A DNA stretch of 10,468 nucleotides from Methanolinea sp. UBA477 (GCA_002509485.1 DAWO01000111.1:9442-19909); one strand, 5' to 3'. Shown: positions 1 through 6,409, counted from the first letter of the stretch. Notes: generated by a model not told the origin, from the letters alone. Translations and numbers: made by a program.

Positions 1-585
1 CTCTTCGGTCCCGGTGTCGCCTTCGAATGCCAGGAACGCGAAGGGCTCCATATCTGGCACGACTGTTACCTGGTCGAGATCATCGACCCGGTCACGGGCG
101 AGGTGTGCGGCGATGGCGAACGAGGCGAGCTGGTGGTCACCCCGCTTGCCAAGGAGGCGATGCCCCTTCTCCGGTACCGGACAGGAGATATCACCATGCT
201 CATGGAGGACGGCTGTATCTGTGGGAGAGCGAAGAAGATAGCACGGATCACCGGGAGAAGCGACGATATGCTGGTCATCAGGGGCATCAATGTCTTCCCT
301 TCCCAGATAGAACACGTTCTGCTCCAGATCCCGGAGGTAGGCAGTCAGTTTATGGTATATGTGGACCGAATCAATCATCTTGATGAAATGACAATCGACG
401 TCGAGATCAACAGGGAATATTTCAGCGGTGAACTCGCGGATCTTTCCAGGATCCAGAAGAAGGTCGTGAAGGAACTGAGGGATACGCTCGAGCTGCGGAC
501 GACCGTCAGGCTGGTGGAGCCCGGAACGCTCCCCCGTTTCGAGGGGAAGGCAAAACGGGTGATCGACAGGAGGAATGGCCTGTGA
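1..585 (+). CDS. paaK: Phenylacetate-CoA ligase family protein (aryl-CoA ligase), C-terminal part, 5' end outside window
   Basis: Frame 1 is open from the first base, giving 194 residues that align along their whole length with the C-terminal half of the complete ligase directly downstream. Visible shared blocks are the RYRTGD motif, the GRSDDMLVIRGINVFP segment linking the adenylate-forming core to the mobile C-terminal domain, and the final GKAKRVIDRR with the usual catalytic lysine region. The family makes an acyl-adenylate from an aryl acid and ATP, then the CoA thioester; it is cytosolic. In methanogens such ligases are often found near indolepyruvate:ferredoxin oxidoreductase genes and are thought to help assimilate aryl acids into aromatic amino acids; the exact substrate cannot be read here. 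The stop overlaps the next start by four bases (GTGA). The missing N-terminus is a window-edge effect, not evidence of truncation. Confidence 0.9.
   Translation, partial: LFGPGVAFECQEREGLHIWHDCYLVEIIDPVTGEVCGDGERGELVVTPLAKEAMPLLRYRTGDITMLMEDGCICGRAKKIARITGRSDDMLVIRGINVFPSQIEHVLLQIPEVGSQFMVYVDRINHLDEMTIDVEINREYFSGELADLSRIQKKVVKELRDTLELRTTVRLVEPGTLPRFEGKAKRVIDRRNGL
547..574 (+). repeat. 28-base perfect direct repeat, copy 1 (3' end of first ligase)
   Basis: Bases 547-574 are identical to 1851-1878. The block encodes the C-terminal Lys-Ala-Lys-Arg-Val-Ile-Asp-Arg-Arg region and contains the Shine-Dalgarno for the next gene. Identity stops at the flanking bases on both sides. Confidence 0.9.
568..573 (+). 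promoter_or_regulatory. Shine-Dalgarno of second aryl-CoA ligase
   Basis: AGGAGG sits eight bases before the GTG at 582 and decides that start over the out-of-frame ATG at 575. It lies inside the last codons of the upstream ligase, so the site also encodes the conserved Asp-Arg-Arg end of that protein. Confidence 0.85.
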
Positions 586-1886
586 CCAGGATATGGGACC
601 CCCGTATCGAGGAGATGCCGGTAGCCGATCTCAAAAAACTCCAGTACAAACTCCTCAAGACCCTTGTCTACCGGCTGTACAGCTTCTCCCCATTCTATCA
701 CGAACGGATGAAGGAGCAGGGCGTCCACCCCGACGAGATCAACTCGCTCGAGGATATCACGAAACTCCCGTTCATGTACAAGAGCGATCTGCGCGACAAC
801 TATCCTGACCGCATATTCACCGCGCACCGTGACGACCTGGTGCGGTACCACGTATCGTCAGGGACAACCGGAAAACCGACCGTGGTCGGCTATACGCAGA
901 ACGATCTCAACAACTGGACCAGTTCCCTTGCACGGGCGCTCGTATCCTGCGGCCTTGGACGGGGAGACGTCATCCAGGTCAGTTACGGGTACGGGCTCTT
1001 CACCGGCGGCCTGGGCCTGCATTATGGGGCGGAAAAGATCGGTGCGACCGTGCTCCCGACAAGCGTCGGAAACACCGAGCGGCAGATCGAACTGATGCAG
1101 GACTTGAACTCCACCGCGATCGCCTGCACCCCGTCCTACCTGCTCCATATCGGTGAAGTCGCCGAGGAGATGGGGGTGAGCATCAGGGACGAGACGTCTC
1201 TCCGGGTCGGTATTCTCGGTGCAGAGCCCTGGTCGGAGAATATGCGGAAACGCATCGAGGACTGGCTCGGGATCAGGGCCTATGACATATACGGGACCAG
1301 CGAACTCTCCGGGCCGATGTTTTGTGAGTGCACCGAGCAGAACGGGTTCCATGTCTGGGGAGATCTCGCGTACGTGGAGATCCTGGACCCCGAGACGGGC
1401 GAGCCGCTTCCCCCTGGCGAAAAAGGGGAGATGGTCATCACCATGCTCCAGAAAGAGGCGCTGCCGATGATTCGGTACAGGATCGGAGACATATCCTCCA
1501 TAGAAGAGGGGGTCTGTGCCTGCGGAAGGACTCATCCCCGGATCCAGCGGATCTCGGGACGGGTCGACGATATGCTGATCATCAGGGGGATCAACGTATT
1601 CCCTTCACAGATAGAGTATGCCCTCATGGGCGTGCCGGAAGTCGGCAGGCATTTCATGATCATCGTGGACCGGAAAGGTGCGCTTGACGAGATGCTTGTC
1701 CAGGTGGAGGTCTCGGGTGAGGCCTTCTCCGACAAGATCACCGATCTCATGGGCATAAGGCGGAAGGTTGAACACCGGCTCAGAAATACCCTCAATGTCG
1801 CGGTCAGCGTGGAACTGGTGGAACCAGGCTCCCTCCCGCGCTTCGAGAGCAAGGCAAAACGGGTGATCGACAGGAGGAGATTGTAA
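582..1886 (+). CDS. paaK: Phenylacetate-CoA ligase family protein (complete, 434 aa)
   Basis: This is a complete adenylate-forming ligase of normal family length (about 430 residues). Visible motifs in order: the ATP-binding loop VSSGTTGKPT (91-100), YGTSE (237-241) that positions the adenylate, RYRIGD (298-303), GRVDDMLIIRG (326-336) at the hinge, and C-terminal SKAKRV (423-428) containing the expected catalytic lysine. It should convert phenylacetate or a related aryl acid, ATP and CoA to aryl-CoA, AMP and pyrophosphate in the cytosol. The GTG start at 582 is chosen because AGGAGG (568-573) lies eight bases upstream and the start overlaps the previous stop as GTGA, a coupled arrangement. 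The gene is paralogous to the one upstream; the two probably differ in substrate or form a hetero-oligomer (inference). Confidence 0.93.
   Translation: MTRIWDPRIEEMPVADLKKLQYKLLKTLVYRLYSFSPFYHERMKEQGVHPDEINSLEDITKLPFMYKSDLRDNYPDRIFTAHRDDLVRYHVSSGTTGKPTVVGYTQNDLNNWTSSLARALVSCGLGRGDVIQVSYGYGLFTGGLGLHYGAEKIGATVLPTSVGNTERQIELMQDLNSTAIACTPSYLLHIGEVAEEMGVSIRDETSLRVGILGAEPWSENMRKRIEDWLGIRAYDIYGTSELSGPMFCECTEQNGFHVWGDLAYVEILDPETGEPLPPGEKGEMVITMLQKEALPMIRYRIGDISSIEEGVCACGRTHPRIQRISGRVDDMLIIRGINVFPSQIEYALMGVPEVGRHFMIIVDRKGALDEMLVQVEVSGEAFSDKITDLMGIRRKVEHRLRNTLNVAVSVELVEPGSLPRFESKAKRVIDRRRL
1851..1878 (+). repeat. 28-base perfect direct repeat, copy 2 (3' end of second ligase)
   Basis: This is the second copy of the repeat at 547-574, at the equivalent place in the paralogous ligase gene. 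It contains AGGAGG at 1872-1877, the ribosome binding site for the ACT-domain gene starting at 1886. Confidence 0.9.
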
Positions 1887-2314
1887 TGGATACGTATGTT
1901 ATCAGACAGGTATCGGTATTTTCCGAAAACCGCCCCGGCAGGCTGGCGGCCATCGCCCGGGCACTCCAGGATGAGAAGATAAATATCCTGGCCTTCAGCA
2001 TCGCGGAGGCGGACGGCTTTGGAGTGGTCAGGGCACTCGTGGACAGGCCGGACAGGGCCTTCGAGAGACTCGGGAGCCTGGGGTTCAATGTCGCGTTCAC
2101 GGACGTCATCGCCGTGAAGATGCGTGATGAGCCCGGCGGCCTCTACGAGATTGCCAGGATTCTCGGTGACGCACAGATCAATATCGAGTATTCCTATGCC
2201 TACAGTGGAAAAGAGGCAGCCATAATCATACTTCGCGTGGACGATGTGCAGTCCGCCATACAGGTGTTACTTGAACGTGGCGCAGGGATCATGGAATCCT
2301 CGGCGTTCCAGTAA
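1886..2314 (+). CDS. Tandem ACT-domain protein (putative amino-acid-binding regulator)
   Basis: The 142-residue product consists almost entirely of two ACT domains. The first covers about residues 5-65, with ENRPGRLAAIARAL matching the usual ligand-contact loop and helix. The second covers about 70-138, with DEPGGLYEIARIL in the equivalent place. ACT domains bind amino acids at dimer interfaces and control linked enzymes or transcription. There is no enzyme or DNA-binding domain here, so it is most likely a small sensor partner. The start codon overlaps the ligase stop by one base (TAATG), and AGGAGG lies eight bases upstream, so it is co-translated with the ligases. The context suggests it senses an aromatic amino acid and tunes aryl-CoA ligase activity; that role is inference. 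The stop is only eight bases from the convergent gene. Confidence 0.88.
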   Translation: MDTYVIRQVSVFSENRPGRLAAIARALQDEKINILAFSIAEADGFGVVRALVDRPDRAFERLGSLGFNVAFTDVIAVKMRDEPGGLYEIARILGDAQINIEYSYAYSGKEAAIIILRVDDVQSAIQVLLERGAGIMESSAFQ

Positions 2315-2322
2315 AAATTCCT

Positions 2323-3609
2323 CTATTTCTTCTCCCATTTTATCAGCTCGGAGACCGTGGAAAGCGTACTGCCCCGTTTTATCTCCTCCCTGACCCGCTC
2401 CTCGGTCTTCCTGACCTCGAGCGCCCTTCGGGCAATCTCGTATGCCCGCTCGCCGGGAATCACGACGACCCCGCTCTCGTCCCCGACGATCCAGTCGCCT
2501 GGGCGGACCGTCTGGCCGCCTGCCTCTATCTCGCACCCTATCTCGCCGTACCCTTTCGGCTCCCCGGCATTGGGCACACACGCCCGTGCAAAGACCGGGT
2601 AATGCATCTTCCTGATATCGTCCACGTCCCGGGCAGCACCGTCGATGACCACGCCAGAAAGTCCGGCAGTCCTGGCGCTCAACGTGGCGAGCTCCCCCCA
2701 GCACGCCACCGTCGTCACCCCCTGGTTGTTTATGACGAGCACGTCTCCACTCCCCGCCACATCGATCGCCTCGACGGGCTTGGACCAGTCACCGCCAAAT
2801 CCCTGGACGGTGACTGCCTTTCCGACCATCTTCACATCGCCGCAGAGGGATACGATGCCGGACATCGCCCCCTTCCGGTGCATCGCGTCCGAGACATTCG
2901 GGGAAGATACCTGGGAGAGGAGCTGCCGAATCATGGTCTCGGGGGACTCTCTCTCGGGTGCGGCAGTCCCGGGGTTATCGATCGCGTGGCGGATCTCCCT
3001 TGTAGAGGCCTCCACGTCCGCAGACCTGGTGATCGATCCCCCGACGATGACGATATCGGCCCCGTTCGATACCGCGACAGGAGCAGTTTTCGCATCGAGC
3101 CCCCCTGCGACCGCTATCGGGATGGCGACCGCCTCGCGGATGGAGGAGAGGATCCCGAGCGAGCTCTTCCCGATCATCTGCTGGTCTATTCCTACATGTG
3201 CATTCACGATATGCACGCCCATGGCCTCGAGTTCCTGTGTCCTGGTGACCGGGTCCCCGACATTTATCAGGTCGGCCATCAGGCGGACACCAAAGACCGA
3301 TGCAGTCCGGACCGCCTCGGCGATGACGGCGTCATCCGAATCCGCGAGAATGCAGACCACGGATGCTCCCGCCTTGGCTGCCATCTCGACCTCGAGTGCA
3401 CCGGTATCGGCCACCTTCATGTCCGCGATGATCTGGTGGCCGGGAAACTCCTTCCTGAGACTCCGTACCGCTTCCATGCCCTCGCTCTTGATGAGGGGTG
3501 TCCCTGCCTCGATCCAGTCGGCCCCTCCGAGCACCGATTCCCGGGCGATCTGGATCGCCCTTTTTCCATCCAGCAGGTCGAGCGCGACCTGAAGAACCGG
3601 TTTTTTCAT
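2323..3609 (-). CDS. hps: Bifunctional 3-hexulose-6-phosphate synthase / RraA-like domain fusion protein
   Basis: The 428-residue protein has two parts. Residues 1-212 are a hexulose-6-phosphate synthase barrel: an early LD (10-11), the ADMKVADTG motif (62-70) with the Asp-x-Lys-x-x-Asp active-site set of the orotidine-decarboxylase superfamily, and Gly-Gly phosphate-binding turns at 169-170 and 190-191. Residues about 222-412 are an RraA-like/aldolase-type domain with WGELATLSA (304-312) and DGAARD (323-328). The synthase reaction interconverts ribulose 5-phosphate plus formaldehyde with hexulose 6-phosphate; in many archaea it runs backward to supply pentoses, with released formaldehyde captured by tetrahydromethanopterin. 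The role of the RraA part is unknown: RNase E inhibition is unlikely in an archaeon, while aldolase or decarboxylase chemistry is possible. The ATG at 3609 is preferred over upstream in-frame starts because homology begins there and a TATA box lies 27 bases before it. No isomerase (phi) gene is adjacent. Confidence 0.9.
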   Translation of the reverse strand: MKKPVLQVALDLLDGKRAIQIARESVLGGADWIEAGTPLIKSEGMEAVRSLRKEFPGHQIIADMKVADTGALEVEMAAKAGASVVCILADSDDAVIAEAVRTASVFGVRLMADLINVGDPVTRTQELEAMGVHIVNAHVGIDQQMIGKSSLGILSSIREAVAIPIAVAGGLDAKTAPVAVSNGADIVIVGGSITRSADVEASTREIRHAIDNPGTAAPERESPETMIRQLLSQVSSPNVSDAMHRKGAMSGIVSLCGDVKMVGKAVTVQGFGGDWSKPVEAIDVAGSGDVLVINNQGVTTVACWGELATLSARTAGLSGVVIDGAARDVDDIRKMHYPVFARACVPNAGEPKGYGEIGCEIEAGGQTVRPGDWIVGDESGVVVIPGERAYEIARRALEVRKTEERVREEIKRGSTLSTVSELIKWEKK

Positions 3610-3632
3610 GTGCAATGATGTGAGAAGCGATC

Positions 3633-3638
3633 TAATAA
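3633..3638 (-). promoter_or_regulatory. TATA box for hps-rraA, leaderless geometry
   Basis: On the minus strand TTATTA, within GGCTTATTAGA, is centred about 27 bases before the ATG at 3609. That places transcription start at or within a base or two of the start codon. No Shine-Dalgarno is visible, consistent with a leaderless message. Confidence 0.6.
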
Positions 3639-3674
3639 GCCTTGCCGGGAAGAACATCCTTTTGAGGGCGGCCA

Positions 3675-3690
3675 ATCCGGTTTTCCGGAT
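3675..3690. repeat. Perfect 6-bp inverted repeat next to DUF475 promoter
   Basis: ATCCGG, four T residues, then CCGGAT. The dyad lies between the divergent hps-rraA and DUF475 genes, ending five bases before the DUF475 TATA-like element. It could be an operator or activator site, or a chance dyad in GC-rich DNA. Confidence 0.45.
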
Positions 3691-3694
3691 AAAA

Positions 3695-3704
3695 AAATAC
3701 ATTT
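3695..3704 (+). promoter_or_regulatory. TATA-like element for DUF475 gene
   Basis: An A/T-rich AAATACATTT element centred near 3699 predicts transcription start near 3726-3727, about six bases before the ATG at 3733. No convincing Shine-Dalgarno is present, so a very short leader is inferred. Confidence 0.5.
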
Positions 3705-3732
3705 ACGTCCTCAGCCGACAAGCTTCTTGCGC

Positions 3733-4650
3733 ATGGATTACCTGGCGATACTGCTGACCATTGCCGGATTATGTCTTTTCGAGACCATCTGCAGTATCGA
3801 CAATGCCATCATCAATGCCGAAGTCCTCTCCACGATGGCGGAATGGGCCCGCCGATGGTTCCTGGTGTGGGGCATCCTGTTCGCGGTCTTCGTGATCCGC
3901 GGGTTGCTCCCCTGGCTCATCGTATGGCTGGCAACGCCTGCACTCGGGCCAATCGGAGCCCTGACCGCGACATTTTCCAGCGATCCGGCCGTTATAGAGG
4001 CCATCAACCAGTCTTCGCCCATGCTCCTGGTGGGTGGCGGGACGTTCCTGCTCTTCCTCTTCCTCCACTGGATATTTCTCGAGGATAAGCACTACGGCCT
4101 GCGGGGCGAGCGCTTCATCGCGTCGAAGGGGGTCTGGTTCTTTGCCACCGTCTCCATACTCCTCACCCTGCTGGTCTGGTTTGCACTGCAGGAAGACCCC
4201 CTGATGGCCTTTGGTGCAGTGGTCGGGTCAACGGCATTCTTCATCGTGCACGGGTTCCGGCAGAACGCCGAAGAACAGGAGAGAAAGATGAAGGGGGGCG
4301 GTCTTACCGATCTCTCGAAACTCTTCTACCTGGAGGTGATAGATGCCACGTTCTCGATCGACGGCGTGCTCGGTGCATTCGCGTTCACCCTCTCGGTCCC
4401 CCTGATAATAATCGGAAACGGCCTTGGAGCGATCGTGGTGCGCCAGATCACCATCGGGAACATCGACCGGATAAAACGCTTTGTATTCCTGAAGAACGGC
4501 GCGATGTACTCCATCCTCTGCCTCGGATCGATCATGGTCCTCGATGCGTTCGGGCACCACATCCCGTCCTGGCTCTCCCCGTTGATCACCTTCGGTGTGG
4601 TCGGGTTCTTCTTTGCAAAATCGGTGCAGATGCAGCCGCAGACTGCATAA
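3733..4650 (+). CDS. DUF475 / TerC-like integral membrane protein
   Basis: The 305-residue product is strongly hydrophobic, with about seven to nine predicted membrane segments (for example 3-20, 43-68, 97-116, 134-152, 157-174, 211-229, 258-271, 281-296). Two related acidic motifs lie near the start of each half: ETICSIDNA (17-25) and EVIDATFSIDG (201-211). This duplicated Glu plus Ser-Ile-Asp-(Asn/Gly) pattern in membrane segments is typical of the TerC/DUF475 group in the LysE-like transporter clan, some members of which are implicated in metal-ion (Mn2+/Ca2+) export or tellurite resistance. Substrate and direction cannot be assigned. A short charged cytoplasmic loop (QNAEEQERKMK) joins the halves. 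The ATG at 3733 is preferred over an in-frame TTG at 3727. The gene diverges from hps-rraA and converges on the nitroreductase gene. Confidence 0.85.
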   Translation: MDYLAILLTIAGLCLFETICSIDNAIINAEVLSTMAEWARRWFLVWGILFAVFVIRGLLPWLIVWLATPALGPIGALTATFSSDPAVIEAINQSSPMLLVGGGTFLLFLFLHWIFLEDKHYGLRGERFIASKGVWFFATVSILLTLLVWFALQEDPLMAFGAVVGSTAFFIVHGFRQNAEEQERKMKGGGLTDLSKLFYLEVIDATFSIDGVLGAFAFTLSVPLIIIGNGLGAIVVRQITIGNIDRIKRFVFLKNGAMYSILCLGSIMVLDAFGHHIPSWLSPLITFGVVGFFFAKSVQMQPQTA

Positions 4651-4663
4651 AAAGATGAGAGGG

Positions 4664-4669
4664 AAAAAA
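4664..4669 (-). terminator. Oligo-T terminator of nitroreductase gene
   Basis: On the minus strand TTTTTT follows the nitroreductase stop by two bases, and a second run of five T residues lies at 4653-4649. This is the usual archaeal oligo-T termination signal. No strong hairpin is seen. Confidence 0.5.
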
Positions 4670-4671
4670 GG

Positions 4672-4691
4672 TTATTCTTTTGGGTATTTTT
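4672..4691 (+). terminator. T-rich terminator region of DUF475 gene
   Basis: On the plus strand TTATTCTTTT and then TTTTT (4687-4691) begin 21 bases after the DUF475 stop, inside the 3' end of the convergent nitroreductase gene. This is a plausible archaeal oligo-T terminator without a stem. Confidence 0.4.
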
Positions 4692-5178
4692 CACAGAAGT
4701 GGATATCCTTGAGAGGCTTTTTCTTCTGGATCGGGATGTCCAGGGGGTAGCCGGCAGGGACAAGCGATACCAGCGTGTATTCTTCCGGTACTTCGAGTGC
4801 CGTCCGCACTGCCTCCGCATAGTCCTTCTTCTCCCCGGCGACCCAGCAGGATCCGATCCCATAGGCCTGGAGGGCGATGATGATGTTTTCCGTTGCCGCA
4901 CAGCAGTCCTCAAGGTAATACTTCGCATTCTTCTTTCCGAATACCGCAAAACAGGCTGCGGCTTCTGCAATGAATGTTCCGTGATCGGTGAGACCCGCGA
5001 CCTTTTCCAGGGTCTCCCTGCCGGTGATAACCCCGAAGAGCCAGGGTTGTTCGTTCATGGCGGTCGGTGCCAGGCGTGCACACTCCAGGATATCTTTCAG
5101 GATGTTCTCTTCGATGGGATCGGGCTTGTATTCCCGCACGCTGTGGCGGCATTTCAGTATCGTGGTTCCAAGATTCAT
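4672..5178 (-). CDS. Nitroreductase-family flavoprotein
   Basis: The 168-residue product shows FMN-binding nitroreductase features: CRHSVREYKPDP (10-21), the arginine-rich N-terminal motif contacting FMN phosphate; PTAMNEQPW (39-47); an amphipathic central helix followed by AYGIGSCWV (105-113); and SLVPAGYP (138-145) near the end. The family uses NAD(P)H or other donors and FMN to reduce nitro groups, quinones or related compounds as a homodimer in the cytosol; the physiological substrate here is unknown. Length fits the short archaeal members. The reading frame stays open upstream to 5451, but that extension is unlike the family and runs into the neighbouring gene, so ATG 5178 is chosen. An A/T-rich TATA-like element lies about 29 bases before it. 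The adjacent Cys pair (92-93) is a little unusual. Confidence 0.88.
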   Translation of the reverse strand: MNLGTTILKCRHSVREYKPDPIEENILKDILECARLAPTAMNEQPWLFGVITGRETLEKVAGLTDHGTFIAEAAACFAVFGKKNAKYYLEDCCAATENIIIALQAYGIGSCWVAGEKKDYAEAVRTALEVPEEYTLVSLVPAGYPLDIPIQKKKPLKDIHFCEKYPKE

Positions 5179-5203
5179 GAATCTTTCATTGATGCGGATA
5201 GGG

Positions 5204-5214
5204 AAAAAAATTTT
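5204..5214 (-). promoter_or_regulatory. TATA-like element for nitroreductase gene
   Basis: On the minus strand AAAATTTTTTT is centred about 29-30 bases before the ATG at 5178. The predicted transcript starts near the start codon, giving a leaderless or nearly leaderless message. No good Shine-Dalgarno is seen. Confidence 0.45.
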
Positions 5215-5337
5215 GGCGTATCCATGCACCCAATCGATCAATTCCGAAGCGTGCCAGGAGCCGGATTGTTGCACGCGGCAGGAGTGGGGATCGGCCGGCA
5301 GGCCAGAGCTGCCAGTACGGTGAATGCAGAAATTCAG

Positions 5338-5359
5338 CCGGATCAGTTCCGGCATCCGG
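5338..5359. repeat. Inverted repeat CCGGAT-N10-ATCCGG
   Basis: Perfect 6-base arms at 5338-5343 and 5354-5359 with a ten-base loop. The right arm is followed on the plus strand by six T and then eight A residues. It uses the same hexamer as the dyad at 3675-3690, and the two loci share ATCCGGTTTT. It lies between the DUF3821 gene and the nitroreductase promoter; its role is unknown. Confidence 0.4.
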
Positions 5360-5365
5360 TTTTTT

Positions 5366-5385
5366 AAAAAAAAGAGGTATGCCTC
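5366..5385 (-). terminator. Terminator of DUF3821 gene: short stem plus T8
   Basis: On the minus strand, five bases after the DUF3821 stop, GAGG-CATA-CCTC forms a 4-bp stem followed at once by eight T residues (5373-5366). The T run fits archaeal termination. It marks the end of the minus-strand gene group that runs up to cobT. Confidence 0.6.
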
Positions 5386-5390
5386 CTCCG

Positions 5391-6374
5391 TCATCTCCGG
5401 GAGAAGGCAAGAGCACATGCGAGAGAGAGAGCCGAAATGATGGATATACACCCAAAACCGGGGGTGGTGGTCGGCGGCGGAGAGGTCGCCGGCACAGTCG
5501 TCTCCACCGGAGTCGTCTCTGTCGTGGCGGGAACGGTCGTTCCAACAGTGGTGACCACAGTCGTCGGCCGTGAGGTCGCCGCAGTGGTGGTCACTGTTGC
5601 CACCGTCCTGACTGTTGTCGGTGTGGCGATCAGCGGATTTGTCGTCTGCATGACGAACGTCACCCCGGTGCTGATCGTCTTTCCGGTCACGGGATAATTG
5701 TCCTTCATATCATTTGCATCGCACTCGGCAAGAACGGTGTAGGTGCCGCGGGGATACAGGGAGCTTCCGGTGTACCATACGGCCCCCGTCTCCTGGGGAG
5801 ACCTGCTCACGGCGATATCCCGGAGCGGGTAACTCCCGAGCGACGAATACTCGACACCGTCAGGACCCTTCAGCCTGATGGTCACCGGGGCGCCCGAAAC
5901 ACCAGGTCTCTCGGCCATCTCGTACAAATTCGTCTCGATCCTGAACCCTGCCGCATCACCTGCCGGGAGCCAGTTGGAGGACGGGGTTATCTCGAAATTC
6001 AGGCTGTAATCGTATACACGAACCTCCAGCGTCGGATCCTGGACATAAAACGCGAGGGAATTGGACGGGAGCAGGAACCATGCCCCGGTCTTTCCCTGGA
6101 ATGTTGCCGGGGAGATGTAGAAGTCCGTCGGGTCGGCAACGGTCACTGTGGCGGACGGCACACTGGTCACGCTTCCACCCGGACCGTACCAGGCTACCTG
6201 GGACCCGGGGCCGACCCCTGTCGCAGTGATGTCAAGGCCTTCCTCGCCGAGAAAGACCGTTCCCATTGCAGGGATGGTATTGAGGGTGGCACCTGCGGGG
6301 ACGGCGCACAGGAGGAGACCTGAAAAGAGGGCGATACACAGCCATCTCGTATAGAATATTCTCACGGTATCCAT
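5391..6374 (-). CDS. DUF3821 surface protein with PGF-CTERM-type anchor
   Basis: The 327-residue product is an exported cell-surface protein. A Sec signal peptide covers residues 1-29: basic start, hydrophobic core CIALFSGLLLCAV, likely cleavage after AGA. Next comes a domain of about 210 residues opening with LNTIPAMGTVFLGEEGLDIT, which I recognise as DUF3821, a family found mainly in Methanomicrobiales with no known function. Residues 244-303 form a Thr/Val/Pro stalk that is probably O-glycosylated. The C-terminus has Pro-Gly-Phe (305-307), a short hydrophobic segment and a final Arg-Arg, matching the PGF-CTERM signal processed by archaeosortase A and replaced by a lipid. It is therefore likely anchored outside the membrane near the S-layer. 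The open frame extends upstream into the TraB gene, so ATG 6374 is chosen from the signal peptide. The 35-base gap after TraB suggests partial co-transcription. Confidence 0.85.
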   Translation of the reverse strand: MDTVRIFYTRWLCIALFSGLLLCAVPAGATLNTIPAMGTVFLGEEGLDITATGVGPGSQVAWYGPGGSVTSVPSATVTVADPTDFYISPATFQGKTGAWFLLPSNSLAFYVQDPTLEVRVYDYSLNFEITPSSNWLPAGDAAGFRIETNLYEMAERPGVSGAPVTIRLKGPDGVEYSSLGSYPLRDIAVSRSPQETGAVWYTGSSLYPRGTYTVLAECDANDMKDNYPVTGKTISTGVTFVMQTTNPLIATPTTVRTVATVTTTAATSRPTTVVTTVGTTVPATTETTPVETTVPATSPPPTTTPGFGCISIISALSLACALAFSRR

Positions 6375-6390
6375 GGGGGGAATGTATTGT

Positions 6391-6398
6391 CCTCCTCC
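6391..6398 (-). promoter_or_regulatory. Strong but distant Shine-Dalgarno ahead of DUF3821 gene
   Basis: On the minus strand GGAGGAGG ends 16 bases before the ATG at 6374, longer than the usual 5-10. A run of seven T residues (6405-6399) precedes it and lies about 28 bases before the ATG, so it could be a weak TATA element or a T-run terminator after TraB. An in-frame ATT at 6383 would have ideal spacing but is a very rare start. Confidence 0.4.
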
Positions 6399-6409
6399 AA
6401 AAAAAGGTT

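Noticed and set aside
858..1535. Minus-strand frame of about 225 residues inside the second ligase
   Set aside because: It is fully antisense to a gene with complete ligase motifs and has no recognisable features.
1..1886. Tandem ligases as a frameshifted single gene or mobile duplication
   Set aside because: The two are divergent paralogues with intact motifs and a normal GTGA overlap; no terminal repeats or transposase genes flank them.
2602..3618. Long plus-strand open frames opposite hps-rraA
   Set aside because: The translation is rich in Arg, His, Asp and Pro with no recognisable motif, and the minus strand encodes a clear two-domain enzyme; these are GC-rich antisense shadows.
5179..5451. 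N-terminal extension of the nitroreductase frame
   Set aside because: The added 91 residues lack family similarity, cross the A/T tract and terminator, and overlap the DUF3821 gene; the TATA-like element supports ATG 5178.
5437..5697. Val/Gly-rich plus-strand open frame
   Set aside because: It is the antisense of the Thr/Val stalk codons of the DUF3821 protein, so the low complexity has a simple explanation.
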